Below, piece by piece: positions 9,155-18,121 of a stretch of 64,000 bases of DNA. The notes under the pieces are model-generated. The model did not search any database, was not told the DNA's origin, and saw only the letters and a list, made by a program, of their open reading frames with translations. Numbering within the stretch: the stretch's first letter is position 1; each line of letters begins with the position of its first letter. Source of the DNA: Streptomyces sp. CCM_MD2014 (GTDB lineage Bacteria > Actinomycetota > Actinomycetes > Streptomycetales > Streptomycetaceae); NCBI RefSeq assembly GCF_000772045.1, contig NZ_CP009754.1:4092001-4156000 (forward strand). Reading direction: 5' to 3'. The position numbers and the translations under genes were made by a program.

Positions 9155-9962
9155 ACGACCGCGCCGTCCACAGCTCGGGGAACACGTTGTTGCCGGCCCG
9201 CTTCTCCAGCCAGGCCACCCCGGCGGAGCCGCCCGTGCCGGTCTTGGAGCCCATCGCGCGCCGGGTGGCGACCAGGTGGTCGTTGCGCCAGCGCCACACC
9301 AGCTCGGCGACGTCGGTGAGGGCCTCGCCGAGGCGGGCCAGCTCGCCGTTCTGGTCGCCGGAGTAGACGGCCGTCCAGGCGGCCTCCACCTCCGGCGACG
9401 CCTCGTACTTCTGGGTGACGTCGCGCTGGAGCACGGCGTCCGGGATGTCGTACCCGCGCCGGGCGAGCAGCCGGACCACCTCGTCGTACAGGCTCGGCTC
9501 GTGCAGCGCCTTCTCCAGTTCCGCGTGGACGCGCGGGGCGCCGCGGTGCGGGACGAGCATGGACGCGGACTTGTCGCCGAGCAGGAACTCCAGGCGGCGG
9601 TACATCGCCGACTGGAAGCCGGAGCCCTCGCCGAGGGCGGACCGGTAGGAGTTGAACTGGGCCGGGGTGAGCTGCCCCAGCGGGGTCCAGGAGGCGTTGA
9701 GCGCCTCCAGCTCGCGCACCGAACGCTTGAGCGCGTCGGTGGCCACCGGGATCCGGTCCTCGCGCAGAGCGCGGGCGGCGGTCTCCCATTCGTGGACGAT
9801 GACGGTGAACCACAGCTCCATGACCTGGGTCGTGACCAGGAAGACCATCTCTCCGGGATCGTCGGAGAGGGTGTGCTGGAGGTGGGTGAGCACGTCCGCC
9901 TTGACGTAGTCCTCGTACGGCGTGCTGCCCTCGAAGTCGAGATTCGGGGCGTCGTGGGACAT
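9147..9962 (-). CDS. kynA: Tryptophan 2,3-dioxygenase
   Basis: A 271-aa haem enzyme that opens the indole ring of L-tryptophan to N-formylkynurenine. It has TPYEDYVKADVL at the N-terminus, the distal-pocket His in HEWE (H57), the conserved FNSYR..LGEGSGFQS block (about 103-118), the proximal haem ligand in WRNDH (H229), and RRAMGSKTGTGGSAG (about 234-248). The ATG has an AGGAGA ribosome site. It is the first gene of the kyn operon; the 147 bp upstream contain a possible operator. Confidence 0.96.
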   Translation of the reverse strand: MSHDAPNLDFEGSTPYEDYVKADVLTHLQHTLSDDPGEMVFLVTTQVMELWFTVIVHEWETAARALREDRIPVATDALKRSVRELEALNASWTPLGQLTPAQFNSYRSALGEGSGFQSAMYRRLEFLLGDKSASMLVPHRGAPRVHAELEKALHEPSLYDEVVRLLARRGYDIPDAVLQRDVTQKYEASPEVEAAWTAVYSGDQNGELARLGEALTDVAELVWRWRNDHLVATRRAMGSKTGTGGSAGVAWLEKRAGNNVFPELWTARSYV

Positions 9963-9985
9963 CGCTGTCTCCTGATGGCACTACG

Positions 9986-10010
9986 GGTAGCGGTCCGCCC
10001 TGCCGTTACC
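9986..10010. promoter_or_regulatory. Imperfect palindrome upstream of the kyn operon
   Basis: GGTAGCGG and CCGTTACC are separated by nine bases and pair at seven of eight positions. It lies 24-48 bp upstream of the tryptophan dioxygenase start, where a repressor site would be expected. No regulator gene lies next to it, so the role is a guess. Confidence 0.3.
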
Positions 10011-10066
10011 GGCACGGGGCCCCGGTCCCCAACGGCATCCTCCGCAATCGTCGCAGGAAACCGCAA

Positions 10067-10093
10067 GGCCCGCCCGCGCAGGGCGGACGGGCC
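10067..10093 (-). terminator. Hairpin after the DUF3151 gene
   Basis: GGCCCGCCC and a matching GGGCGGACGGGCC arm form a GC-rich stem with a short loop just past the DUF3151 stop codon at 10110. It is a plausible intrinsic terminator without a long U tract, as is common in Streptomyces. Confidence 0.55.
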
Positions 10094-10109
10094 AGGGCAC
10101 GTGCCCGGG

Positions 10110-10523
10110 TCAGCCCAGCACCTCGGCCGCGCTCGGCGAGGAGTCCTTCAGGAACTCGCTGCAGCGCTCGTACTCCTCCTTCTCGCCGATCGCCTGGGCG
10201 GCGCGGGCGAGGGCGTGCAGGGCGCGCAGGAAGCCGCGGTTCGGCTCGTGCTCCCAGGGCACCGGGCCGTGCCCCTTCCAGCCGCTGCGGCGCAGGGCGT
10301 CGAGGCCGCGGTGGTAGCCCGTACGGGCGTACGCGTACGACTCCACGACGCTGCCCCGCTCGAACGCCTCGTCGGCCAGGCGGGCCCAGGCCAGCGAGGA
10401 CGTCGGGTACTTCGCGGCGACGTCGGCGGGGGTGGTGCCGCCCGCCAGCAGCTCGCGCGGGCCGGGGTCGTCGGGGAGGTGGGTCGGGGGCGGTCCCCCG
10501 AGGAGGTTCTCGTGAATGGCCAT
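10110..10523 (-). CDS. DUF3151 family protein
   Basis: A 137-aa soluble, mostly helical protein of an actinobacteria-restricted family (DUF3151). The N-terminal HENLLGGPPPTHLP and the later WARLADEAFERG and YARTGYHRGLDALRRSGWKG blocks are the recognisable conserved parts; the helical pairs resemble TPR-like packing. No catalytic motif is visible and the function is unknown. The ATG at 10523 (MAIHENLLGG) is preferred to one six codons upstream because conservation starts there. It is transcribed alone, with a terminator hairpin downstream. Confidence 0.8.
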   Translation of the reverse strand: MAIHENLLGGPPPTHLPDDPGPRELLAGGTTPADVAAKYPTSSLAWARLADEAFERGSVVESYAYARTGYHRGLDALRRSGWKGHGPVPWEHEPNRGFLRALHALARAAQAIGEKEEYERCSEFLKDSSPSAAEVLG

Positions 10524-10612
10524 GGGACAAGTCTGCGGCATTGCCTGCGGCGGCTGGGCGGGGTGGGGTGGGGTGGGGTGCGTTGTCGAGTGCGGGTGCG
10601 CTGTGGTTGAGC

Positions 10613-10925
10613 GCGCGGTTCCCCGCGCCCCTTGAGGGCGTCACCCGGGCGTCGGCCAGGGCGGCGCCCCGCATTCCCTGCCGTGCGCGGTTCCCCGCGC
10701 CCCTTGAAGGCATGACCCGGGGGTCGCTCCGGGGTGGTGCCCCGCGTCACCTCTCGTGCGCGGTTCCCCGCGCCCCTTGAAGGCATGACCCGGGGGTCGC
10801 TCCGGGGTGGCACCCTGCGTCACCTCTCGTGCGCGGTTCCCCGCGCCCCTTGAAGGCATGACCCGGGGGTCGCTCCGGGGTGGTGCCCCGCGTCACCTCT
10901 CGTGCGCGGTTCCCCGCGCCCCTTG
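10613..10925. repeat. Array of four 72-73 bp direct repeats plus a partial fifth
   Basis: Units begin with GCGCGGTTCCCCGCGCCCCT at 10613, 10685, 10758, 10831 and 10904. The first unit is 72 bp and diverged; the next three are 73 bp and nearly identical; the fifth stops after about 22 bp. Each unit starts with a small self-complementary core (GCGCGG...CCGCGC). The array lies between DUF3151 and the MFS gene, and its last units supply the MFS stop codon. The core is a sequence often seen between Streptomyces genes; tandem amplification is less usual. Confidence 0.9.
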
Positions 10926-12362
10926 CTCCAGCGGCGGTGTCAGGACCGAGCCGTGGGTGCGGCACTCGGGGTGGGGGCAGTCCGGGGACGGGCGGCGCAC
11001 CGTCGTGAGGGCGATCACGGAGCCCACGACCAGGACGCCGGCGCAGATCAGCATCGCCGGTCCGAACGCGTCGTCGAAGGCCCCGGGCGACCGGTACGCC
11101 TCCTCGCCCATGCCGGTGAGCAGCGGCAGCGCGGCGACCGCGACGAGCCCCGCCGCACGGGCCGCCGCGTTGTTGATGCCGCTGGCCAGACCCGCGCGCG
11201 AGGTGTCCACGGCGGCCAGCACGCTCGCCGTCAGCGGGGCGACCAGGGTGACCATGCCGAGGCCGAGGACCAGCAGGGCGGGCAGTACGTCGGCGAGGTA
11301 GGAGGCGCCGGGGCCGACGCGCAGCATCAGCACCATCCCGGCGGCGCAGAGCAGGGGGCCGGCGGTGAGCTGGAGACGCGGGCCGAGGCGCTCGGCGAGT
11401 TCGCCCGACCGGGCGGAGAGCAGCAGCATCAGGACGGTGGTCGGCAGCAGGGCCGTACCGGCGGCCAGCGCGGACCAGCCGACGACGACCTGGAGCTGGA
11501 GCGCGGCGAGGAAGAAGAAGCCGCCGAAGGCCGCGTACACGCACAGGGTGACCAGGTTGACCGCCGTGAACTGGCGGGAGGAGAAGACGTCCAGCGGCAT
11601 CATCGGGTCCCTGCCGCGCCGCTCGACGAGGACGAAGGCCACCGCGGCCACCGCCCCGGCCACCGCGCTGAGCGCCACCGCCCAGGACGCCGTACGGGCC
11701 TCGATCAGCGCGTACGTGAGCAGGGCCAGGGCCGCCGCGCACAGGGCCGCGCCGAGCACGTCGAAGCGCGTGTGGGCACGCTCGTCCGAGGACTCGGGGA
11801 CGTGCCGCAGTGCGATCGGGACGCACAGCAGGGCCAGCGGGACGTTGAGCAGGAACACCCAGCGCCAGCCCGCGCCGTCCACCAGCCAGCCCCCGAGGAA
11901 CGGCCCCACCGCGGCGCCGACGCCCCCGAAGCCGGACCACAGGCCCACCGCCCTCCCCCGGTCGTCGGCGTGGAAGGACGCCTGGATCAGGGCGAGCGAA
12001 CCCGGCGTGAGCAGCGCACCGCCGACGCCCTGGAGGGCGCGGGCGGCGATCAGCACCCCGGCGTTCGGGGCGAGGCCGCACAGCAGGGACGCGGCGGCGA
12101 ACCACAGCACGCCCAGGACGAAGACCCGGCGGCGGCCGAACCGGTCGCCGAGGGCGCCGCCCAGGAGGATCAGGCCGGCCAGCGTGACCATGTAGGCGTT
12201 GACGGTCCACTGCAGGGCGGCGAGGTCGGCGCCGAGGTCACGGCCGATGTGGGGCAGGGCGACGTTGACGACGGTCGAGTCCAGCAGGGCCATGCTGGAG
12301 CCGAGGACGGTGGTGAGCAGGATCCACTTGCCTTGCGGTGAGGCCAGCCGGACGTCGGGCAT
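10893..12362 (-). CDS. MFS drug-efflux transporter, DHA2 (14-TM) family
   Basis: A 489-aa major-facilitator protein with about 14 hydrophobic helices. It has motif C-like GPFLGGWL, motif A GDRFGRRRVF, and LDSTVVNVALPHIGRDLG typical of the EmrB/QacA group, which exports toxic compounds by proton antiport. The last 12 residues (LEQGARGTAHER) and the stop codon are encoded by the 73-bp repeat array, so the original 3' end was probably replaced or extended. The gene is alone, with no TetR regulator beside it. The substrate is unknown. Confidence 0.9.
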   Translation of the reverse strand: MPDVRLASPQGKWILLTTVLGSSMALLDSTVVNVALPHIGRDLGADLAALQWTVNAYMVTLAGLILLGGALGDRFGRRRVFVLGVLWFAAASLLCGLAPNAGVLIAARALQGVGGALLTPGSLALIQASFHADDRGRAVGLWSGFGGVGAAVGPFLGGWLVDGAGWRWVFLLNVPLALLCVPIALRHVPESSDERAHTRFDVLGAALCAAALALLTYALIEARTASWAVALSAVAGAVAAVAFVLVERRGRDPMMPLDVFSSRQFTAVNLVTLCVYAAFGGFFFLAALQLQVVVGWSALAAGTALLPTTVLMLLLSARSGELAERLGPRLQLTAGPLLCAAGMVLMLRVGPGASYLADVLPALLVLGLGMVTLVAPLTASVLAAVDTSRAGLASGINNAAARAAGLVAVAALPLLTGMGEEAYRSPGAFDDAFGPAMLICAGVLVVGSVIALTTVRRPSPDCPHPECRTHGSVLTPPLEQGARGTAHER

Positions 12363-12378
12363 GGACCCAGGTATACAG

Positions 12379-12407
12379 CGAGCCCGGCGCGAAGGGCGCC
12401 GGGCTCG
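12379..12407 (-). terminator. Terminator after fbaA
   Basis: CGAGCCCGGCGC and GCGCCGGGCTCG form a perfect 12-bp stem with a five-base loop between the fbaA stop codon and the start of the MFS gene. Both genes read leftward, so it should separate their transcripts. Confidence 0.8.
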
Positions 12408-12432
12408 TGCCTGCGGTCGTGTCGACCGGGTG

Positions 12433-13464
12433 TTACTTGATCTTCTGGCCCGCCGAACGCAGGTGGCCGCAGGCCTCGACGACGCGCGCGGCCATGCCGG
12501 CCTCGGCCAGCTTGCCCCAGGTACGCGGGTCGTAGGTCTTCTTGTTGCCGACCTCGCCGTCGACCTTCAGGACGCCGTCGTAGTTGCGGAACATGTGGTC
12601 GGCGACCGGACGCGTGAAGGCGTACTGGGTGTCCGTGTCGATGTTCATCTTGACCACGCCGTTCTCCAGCGCGGTCGCGATCTCCTCGGCGGTGGAGCCG
12701 GAGCCGCCGTGGAAGACGAAGTTGAACGGCTTGCTGCCGGCCGGCTGACCGTACTTCGACGCGATGCCCTCGTTCAGCTCCTTGAGCAGCTCGGGGCGGA
12801 GCACGACGTTGCCCGGCTTGTACACGCCGTGCACGTTGCCGAAGGACGCGGCGAGCAGGTAGCGGCCCTTCTCGCCCAGGCCCAGGGCCTCGACGGTGCG
12901 GACCGCGTCGTCGACCGTGGTGTAGAGGGAGTCGTTGATCTCGTGGGAGACGCCGTCCTCCTCGCCGCCGGTCGGGGTGATCTCGACCTCGAGGATGATC
13001 TTGGCGGCGCGGGCGCGCTCCAGGAGCTCCTGGGCGATGGCGAGGTTGTCGGACAGGGTCTCGGCGGAGCCGTCCCACATGTGCGACTGGAAGAGCGGGT
13101 TGCGGCCGGCCTTCACGCGCTCCTCGGAGACCGCGAGCAGCGGGCGGACGTACCCGTCGAGCTTGTCCTTGGGGCAGTGGTCCGTGTGCAGGGCGACGGT
13201 GACGTCGTACTTCTCGGCGACGATGTGCGCGAACTCGGCGAGGGCGACGGCGCCCGTCACCATGTCCTTGTTGTGCTGGCCGCCCAGGAACTCGGCGCCG
13301 CCGGTGGACATCTGGATGATGCCGTCGCTCTCCGCCTCCGCGAAACCGCGCAGGGCCGCGTGCAGCGTCTGGGAAGAGGTCACGTTGATGGCCGGGTAGG
13401 CGAACTTTCCTGCCTTCGCCCGGTCCAGCATCTCGTTGTAGACCTCGGGAGTTGCGATGGGCAT
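12433..13464 (-). CDS. fbaA: Class II fructose-bisphosphate aldolase
   Basis: A 343-aa zinc-dependent aldolase of glycolysis and gluconeogenesis (fructose 1,6-bisphosphate to DHAP plus G3P). Metal and substrate residues are visible in LHTDHCPKD (His and Asp of the zinc/catalytic site), EVEITPTGGEEDG, FGNVHGVYKPGN and FVFHGGSGS, with NIDTDTQYA near the C-terminus. The ATG (MPIATPEVYNEML) and length match the long class II form of actinobacteria. The gene has its own 154-bp upstream region and a downstream terminator. Confidence 0.97.
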   Translation of the reverse strand: MPIATPEVYNEMLDRAKAGKFAYPAINVTSSQTLHAALRGFAEAESDGIIQMSTGGAEFLGGQHNKDMVTGAVALAEFAHIVAEKYDVTVALHTDHCPKDKLDGYVRPLLAVSEERVKAGRNPLFQSHMWDGSAETLSDNLAIAQELLERARAAKIILEVEITPTGGEEDGVSHEINDSLYTTVDDAVRTVEALGLGEKGRYLLAASFGNVHGVYKPGNVVLRPELLKELNEGIASKYGQPAGSKPFNFVFHGGSGSTAEEIATALENGVVKMNIDTDTQYAFTRPVADHMFRNYDGVLKVDGEVGNKKTYDPRTWGKLAEAGMAARVVEACGHLRSAGQKIK

Positions 13465-13618
13465 CTGTCCGCTCCTTGTATGTGCGGGTGGGCGTGTTGG
13501 TGCTTATGGCCCTGACCTAGGACTGGGGGGCGACGTCATCGTCGGCCCCATCCTTCCAGACGAAAGGGGAATCCCCGAGTGGACCCCGGTCCCGTCTCGG
13601 CCCCTGGTACCCCTGGCG

Positions 13619-14167
13619 TCAGTCCAGGTCCAGCTCGTCCTTGTCGTACGCGTACAGGTACGGCACCCCCGCGCCGTCCTGGATCTTCTCGGCGGCGCCG
13701 GTCGCCCGGTCGACGATCGTCGCGACGGCGACCACCTCGGCACCGGCCTCGCGCACGGCCTCGACGGCGGTGAGCGGGGAGCCGCCGGTGGTGGAGGTGT
13801 CCTCGACGACCAGGACGCGGCGGCCCTTGATCTCCGGGCCCTCGACGCGGCGCTGCAGCCCGTGCGCCTTGGCCGCCTTGCGGACGACGAACGCGTCCAG
13901 CTTCCGGCCGCGGGCGGCGGCGGCGTGCAGCATGCTCGCGGCGACCGGGTCGGCGCCCATGGTCAGCCCGCCCACCGCGTCGAACTCCAGGTCGGCGGTC
14001 AGGTCGAGCAGCACCTGCCCGACCAGCGGCGCGGCCTCGCCGTCCAGGGTGATGCGGCGCAGGTCGACGTAGTAGTCGGCCTCCAGACCCGAGGAGAGGG
14101 TCACCTTGCCGTGCACCACGGCCTTGTCCTTGATCTGCTGCAGCAGCTCGCCGCGTACGTCCGTCAT
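13619..14167 (-). CDS. pyrE: Orotate phosphoribosyltransferase
   Basis: A 182-aa enzyme of pyrimidine synthesis that joins orotate and PRPP to give OMP. The PRPP-binding motif is RVLVVEDTSTTGGSPLTAVE, and the N-terminal block VHGKVTLSSGLEADYYVDLR is the orotate-binding signature. It starts 10 bp after the stop of the aldose epimerase gene, so the two are probably co-transcribed. Typical length and motifs. Confidence 0.96.
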   Translation of the reverse strand: MTDVRGELLQQIKDKAVVHGKVTLSSGLEADYYVDLRRITLDGEAAPLVGQVLLDLTADLEFDAVGGLTMGADPVAASMLHAAAARGRKLDAFVVRKAAKAHGLQRRVEGPEIKGRRVLVVEDTSTTGGSPLTAVEAVREAGAEVVAVATIVDRATGAAEKIQDGAGVPYLYAYDKDELDLD

Positions 14168-14177
14168 GTACGCCAGC

Positions 14178-14966
14178 TTAAAGGCGGCGCCAGGCCCAGG
14201 TGGCCGTGGCCTCCAGCGGCTCCAGGGGCGTGACCAGCCGGGGAAGGGTGTTCAGGCCGTTGGGCGGTCCGGTCTGCGGCTCCACACAGACGGCGGCCTC
14301 CTGCTCGTCGTACACCACGACCCACTGCTCCGGGCTGGTCACCTTCAGCTCCAGCCGTCCCGGCCAGGTCAGCGTGACGTCGACGCCGTCGGGCATGCCG
14401 AAGCAGTCGTCCCAGGGGCCCGGTTTCGGCGCGACCCGGTTGCCGGTGGGGAGGTGGTCGTCGCCGCGCTCCTCCTGCCAGGACGGGTCGAAGGCGATCT
14501 CCACGCCGGTGCCGTCGAGGATCCGGTTGAACCAGGGGTGCCAGCCGATCTGCGCCGGGAAGGACGACTCGTACGTCTCCACGGACATCGTCAGCGTCAG
14601 CGCGTCCTCGGCGAGCGCGATCACCTGGGTGACGCGGCCGGTGTAGGGCCAGGGGTCGGTGAGGTCGTACGTGAGGACGGCCTCGTCCGCGGTGGCGCGG
14701 GCGGTGCGCCAGGCGGCGTCGCGGGCGGTGCCGTGGATGGCGTGCGGCGGGGAGTTGAGGGGCATCTGGTGGACCACGGCGCCGTCGCTGAAGCGGCCGT
14801 CGCGGATGCGGCCGCACCAGGGGACCATCGGGAAGCAGCCGTAGCGCTCGCCCTGGCGCAGCAGCTCCGTGCCGCCGACGCGGAGCCCGCCGATCCGTCC
14901 GCCGTTGCCCGGCAGCACGGTCGCCTCCGCGTCACCCGCGGTCAGCGTGATGGGTTCGTTACTCAC
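14178..14966 (-). CDS. Aldose 1-epimerase family protein
   Basis: A 262-aa galactose-mutarotase-like protein that should interconvert anomers of a sugar or sugar phosphate. It has PMVPWCGRIRDGRF near residue 47, the catalytic-type His in HAIHGTARD, a second His in IGWHPWFNR and a late Glu in CVEPQTGPPNGLN; these are the expected conserved positions of the family. It starts at a GTG and lies directly upstream of pyrE. The exact sugar cannot be told. Confidence 0.88.
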   Translation of the reverse strand: MSNEPITLTAGDAEATVLPGNGGRIGGLRVGGTELLRQGERYGCFPMVPWCGRIRDGRFSDGAVVHQMPLNSPPHAIHGTARDAAWRTARATADEAVLTYDLTDPWPYTGRVTQVIALAEDALTLTMSVETYESSFPAQIGWHPWFNRILDGTGVEIAFDPSWQEERGDDHLPTGNRVAPKPGPWDDCFGMPDGVDVTLTWPGRLELKVTSPEQWVVVYDEQEAAVCVEPQTGPPNGLNTLPRLVTPLEPLEATATWAWRRL

Positions 14967-15073
14967 GCCACGACCCTACTGGGGCGATCAACGGCGCCCC
15001 ACTCGGCCGGCGGCCCGGTGGCCCGGTGGTCCGGTTGGGTCCGGTTGGGTCCGATGGTGGGCTCGTGCGGTGG

Positions 15074-15910
15074 TCAGCGGCGTTTGCGCAGGGCGCGGCC
15101 CACCACGATCGCCGACGCCACGACCAGTGCGGCCGCCGGAGCGGCCCAGCGCAGCGGAGCGCCGACCGCGCTCGGCTGGGGCGCGGGCACGGGGGCGTAC
15201 CGGCCGCGCGGCGGGGCGTGGTCCACCTCCTCGGCGCTGCGGCCGATCATCGTGCGGCGCGCGTGCGCGGCCTCGGCGGGGGGCTGGACGACCGGCTCGT
15301 CCACGACGTGCGCGTCCTCGTCGTCCTCGTCGTCCTCGTCGTCTTCGTCGTCCTCGTCCGTGTCCATGAGGGAGGACGGGGGGATCTCGGTGTCGAAGAC
15401 GGAGGTGTGCCGCGGTTCGGGGTGCCCCTCCGGCTCCGGCTCGGACTCGGTCTCCGGCTCCGGCTCCGGCTCCGGCTGCTGGAGGGTCCGCGCCGCCGTG
15501 GCCAGGTTCTCCGCGAACCGGGTCAGCAACCGGTTCGCGGCCGACGTGACCGACTCCCCCGGCAGTTCCGACACGCGACCGTCCGCGGTGGCCGTCCCGG
15601 TGAAGGTGAGGGTGGCGCCGCCCTCGGCGTCGTCCGCTCGCAGTGTCAGCGCGAGCGTGACCGTGCCGGTGCCGCGCGACTCGGTGGCGTCACCCTCGAC
15701 GGCGTACGTGCCGTCCTCGCGCGCGGACAGGCGCAGTGATCCGCGGTAGGTGATGGAGTGACTGCCGACACGCACCTTCAGCCGGCCCGCGACGGGCTCG
15801 GCACCGGCGTCCTGCTGGAGCCCGGGAACCGCCCGGGCGACCCGGACGGGGTCGGCCAGCACGTCCCTGAGCCGCTCGGCCGGAACCGGAACGAACACCT
15901 CATGCTCCAT
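15074..15910 (-). CDS. SRPBCC/CoxG-like protein with acidic repeats and C-terminal membrane anchor
   Basis: A 278-aa protein from the ATG at 15910. Residues 1-145 are an SRPBCC (START-like) lipid- or ligand-binding fold of the CoxG type (MEHEVFVPVPAERLRDVLADP...). A Glu-Pro repeat and a run of DED/DD repeats follow, encoded by near-perfect 6- and 9-bp DNA repeats at about 15320-15362 and 15430-15478. The protein ends with one hydrophobic helix and RALRKRR, so it is probably tail-anchored with the domain in the cytoplasm. The role is unknown; CoxG relatives help load metal enzymes, but no such enzyme is nearby. Confidence 0.8.
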   Translation of the reverse strand: MEHEVFVPVPAERLRDVLADPVRVARAVPGLQQDAGAEPVAGRLKVRVGSHSITYRGSLRLSAREDGTYAVEGDATESRGTGTVTLALTLRADDAEGGATLTFTGTATADGRVSELPGESVTSAANRLLTRFAENLATAARTLQQPEPEPEPETESEPEPEGHPEPRHTSVFDTEIPPSSLMDTDEDDEDDEDDEDDEDAHVVDEPVVQPPAEAAHARRTMIGRSAEEVDHAPPRGRYAPVPAPQPSAVGAPLRWAAPAAALVVASAIVVGRALRKRR

Positions 15911-15962
15911 GTCACGGCACCCTACCCAGCGGGCGCCCGGCGCACCCCCCGTCGGCACAAAG

Positions 15963-16706
15963 TCACCCGCCGCCCGCGGCCCCCGGCGTCACCAGTCCCG
16001 TCTCGTACGCCACGACCACCGCCTGGGCCCTGCTGGTCAGGCCCAGCTTGGTCATCGTGCGGTTGAGGTGGGTCTTCACGGTGGCCTCGCTGATGAACAG
16101 GCGGTCGGCGGCCTCGGCGTTGCTCAGCCCCCGGGCCACCAGCCGCAGGACCTCCGCCTCACGGCCGGTCAGCGCGGTCAGCTCGGACGGCGGACCGGCG
16201 TCCGGTGGGGCGGCGGGCCTCGTGTCCGTCATCCGCGTGAACGCCTCCACCAGACGCCGGGTGACCGCGGGGGCGAAGAGGGCGTCGCCGCCGTGCACCG
16301 CGGTGATCGCGGCCAGCAGCCGTTCCGGTCCGGCGTCCTTGAGCAGGAAGCCGGACGCACCGGCCCGCAGGGCGCCGTACACGTACTCGTCGAGGTCGAA
16401 GGTGGTCAGGACCAGGACGCGGGGCGCGGGGTCCTCCGCCTCGGCGATGATCCGCTCGGTGGCCTGGATGCCGGTGAGGCCGGGCATGCGGATGTCCATC
16501 AGGACGACGTCCGGCCGGGTCCGGGCGGCCAGCGCCACCGCCTCCGCCCCGTCGGACGCCTCGCCGACGACCTCCATGCCGGGTGCGGCGCGCAGCAGCG
16601 TGGCGAGGCCGCTGCGGACGAGGAACTGGTCGTCGACGACGAGCAGGCGTATCGGCCCGGCGGTGTCGTGGTGCGGCCCGTCCGTCGGGCGGTCTGCGTC
16701 GGTCAT
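15963..16706 (-). CDS. NarL-type response regulator, third pair
   Basis: A 247-aa receiver plus LuxR-HTH regulator. D25-D26 form the acidic pocket, D71 in [10 protein letters not shown] is the phospho-acceptor, LTTFD and FLLKDA carry the switch Thr and Lys, and [25 protein letters not shown] begins the HTH. The linker is Pro-rich. ATGA overlap couples it to the kinase upstream. It is less similar to the two pairs at 280-4463 than they are to each other. Confidence 0.92.
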   Translation of the reverse strand: MTDADRPTDGPHHDTAGPIRLLVVDDQFLVRSGLATLLRAAPGMEVVGEASDGAEAVALAARTRPDVVLMDIRMPGLTGIQATERIIAEAEDPAPRVLVLTTFDLDEYVYGALRAGASGFLLKDAGPERLLAAITAVHGGDALFAPAVTRRLVEAFTRMTDTRPAAPPDAGPPSELTALTGREAEVLRLVARGLSNAEAADRLFISEATVKTHLNRTMTKLGLTSRAQAVVVAYETGLVTPGAAGGG

Positions 16707-17863
16707 TCCCTGACGGCGTCTCCCCGGCGTGCGGCTTGTACCGGCGTCGGCAGGGTCAGGCGCACGCCGAATCCACCCTCGCTGCGCGGGCCGACGACGA
16801 TCGTCCCGCCGTAGAGCTTGGCCCTCTCCCGCATCCCGATCAAGCCGTGTCCGCCCCGCTCGGCAGGTGTGACCGGATCCAGCCCCTCCACCGGCCCGTC
16901 GTCGGTCACCGACACCGTTACCTCGCCCGCGCGGTAGGCGAGTTCCACGGCGGCCTCCGTGCCGGGTGCGTGCTTGAGCACGTTGGTGAGCGCCTCCTGC
17001 ACGACCCGGTACACGCAGAGCTGGACGCCGGGCGGCAGGGGGCGCGGGGTGCCCGTGACGCGCAGCTCGACGCCGACGCCGCCGGTGCGCACCCGGGTCA
17101 CCATCTCGTCGAGCTGGTCGAGGCCGGGGGCGGGGGCGCCGTCGGCGCCCTGCACGCCGTCGGCCCGCAGCAGGCCGAGCATGCGGCGCAGTTCGGCCAG
17201 GGCCTCGCCGCTGGCGCCCTCGATGGTGTCCAGGGCGCCGCGCGCGGTACGGGCGTCGGTGCGGAAGACGAAGCGGGCCAGGCCGGCCTGGACGTTGATG
17301 ACGGCGATGTGGTGGGCGACCACGTCGTGCAGCTCGCGGGCGATCCGCACGCGTTCCTCGGCGACCTCGCGCCGGGCCCGGTCGGCCTGTTCGGCCCGCA
17401 GCCGCAGCGTCAGCTCACCGGTCCGGCGGGCCACGTACCCGAACCGCCACAGCACCAGCGGGAAGCCCACGGCTTGCCCCGCCACCGAGGCCATCGACCC
17501 CGTGTCGCTGCGCAGCCCGGCGTAGATCCAGACGCCGGCGAGCAGGGCGGCGCAGGCGGCGGCGGTGCGGGTGGGGCGCAGGGAGGCGACGGTGTAGACG
17601 GCGAGCATGGGGCCGAAGGAGCCGACGACGGGCCAGTAGTCGAGGGTGACGTAGACCGCCCAGCAGGCGTGGACGGCGAGGCAGACGGTCACGGGGGCGC
17701 GGGTGCGCAGGACGAGGGGGAGGGTCAGCAGGGCGACGAGCGTCCAGGCGGGCGGGTCGAGCGCGGGCCACCCCTGGGCGACGGCCTCGGTGCCGAGCAG
17801 GACGGCCACGGTCGTCAGCGCCGCGGCGATCAGGCCGTCGGCCGCCAGGGGGTGCAGGCGCAT
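16703..17863 (-). CDS. Sensor histidine kinase, third pair
   Basis: A 386-aa kinase with about five N-terminal hydrophobic segments (about residues 10-140), a short coiled region, phosphoacceptor H179 in [14 protein letters not shown], and an HATPase_c domain with [10 protein letters not shown] and [17 protein letters not shown]. It is the partner of the regulator at 15963-16706. No sensory domain outside the membrane is seen. The 258 bp upstream, to the end of the spermidine-synthase-like gene, hold no gene. Confidence 0.9.
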   Translation of the reverse strand: MRLHPLAADGLIAAALTTVAVLLGTEAVAQGWPALDPPAWTLVALLTLPLVLRTRAPVTVCLAVHACWAVYVTLDYWPVVGSFGPMLAVYTVASLRPTRTAAACAALLAGVWIYAGLRSDTGSMASVAGQAVGFPLVLWRFGYVARRTGELTLRLRAEQADRARREVAEERVRIARELHDVVAHHIAVINVQAGLARFVFRTDARTARGALDTIEGASGEALAELRRMLGLLRADGVQGADGAPAPGLDQLDEMVTRVRTGGVGVELRVTGTPRPLPPGVQLCVYRVVQEALTNVLKHAPGTEAAVELAYRAGEVTVSVTDDGPVEGLDPVTPAERGGHGLIGMRERAKLYGGTIVVGPRSEGGFGVRLTLPTPVQAARRGDAVRE

Positions 17864-18121
17864 TCCCGCAGCGTAGGTCCGCCCGCCCGGGTCGGCGTCA
17901 TCCTTCTGCCGTACCGCGGAAGTTGCAGGAACCGGCCGGATACCGCGCCGGGTTGGGTCCGGTCTCCACCCACCGCCGGATTCCGGGACGCGCGGGGCGG
18001 CCGTAGGTTCTCGGTGCGAGCGATCCGCAGGGGGGTGTGGCGGTCCGTCCCGTACCTGGGGGAGGGTCGGGCCGCCGCACGGGGACGTGGCCGCTCGCGG
18101 TCGCGGCGCCCGCGCGCCGGC

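Noticed and set aside
10613-10925. Reading the 73-bp repeat array as CRISPR
   Set aside because: The whole 73-bp unit is repeated, so there are no unique spacers, and no cas genes are nearby.
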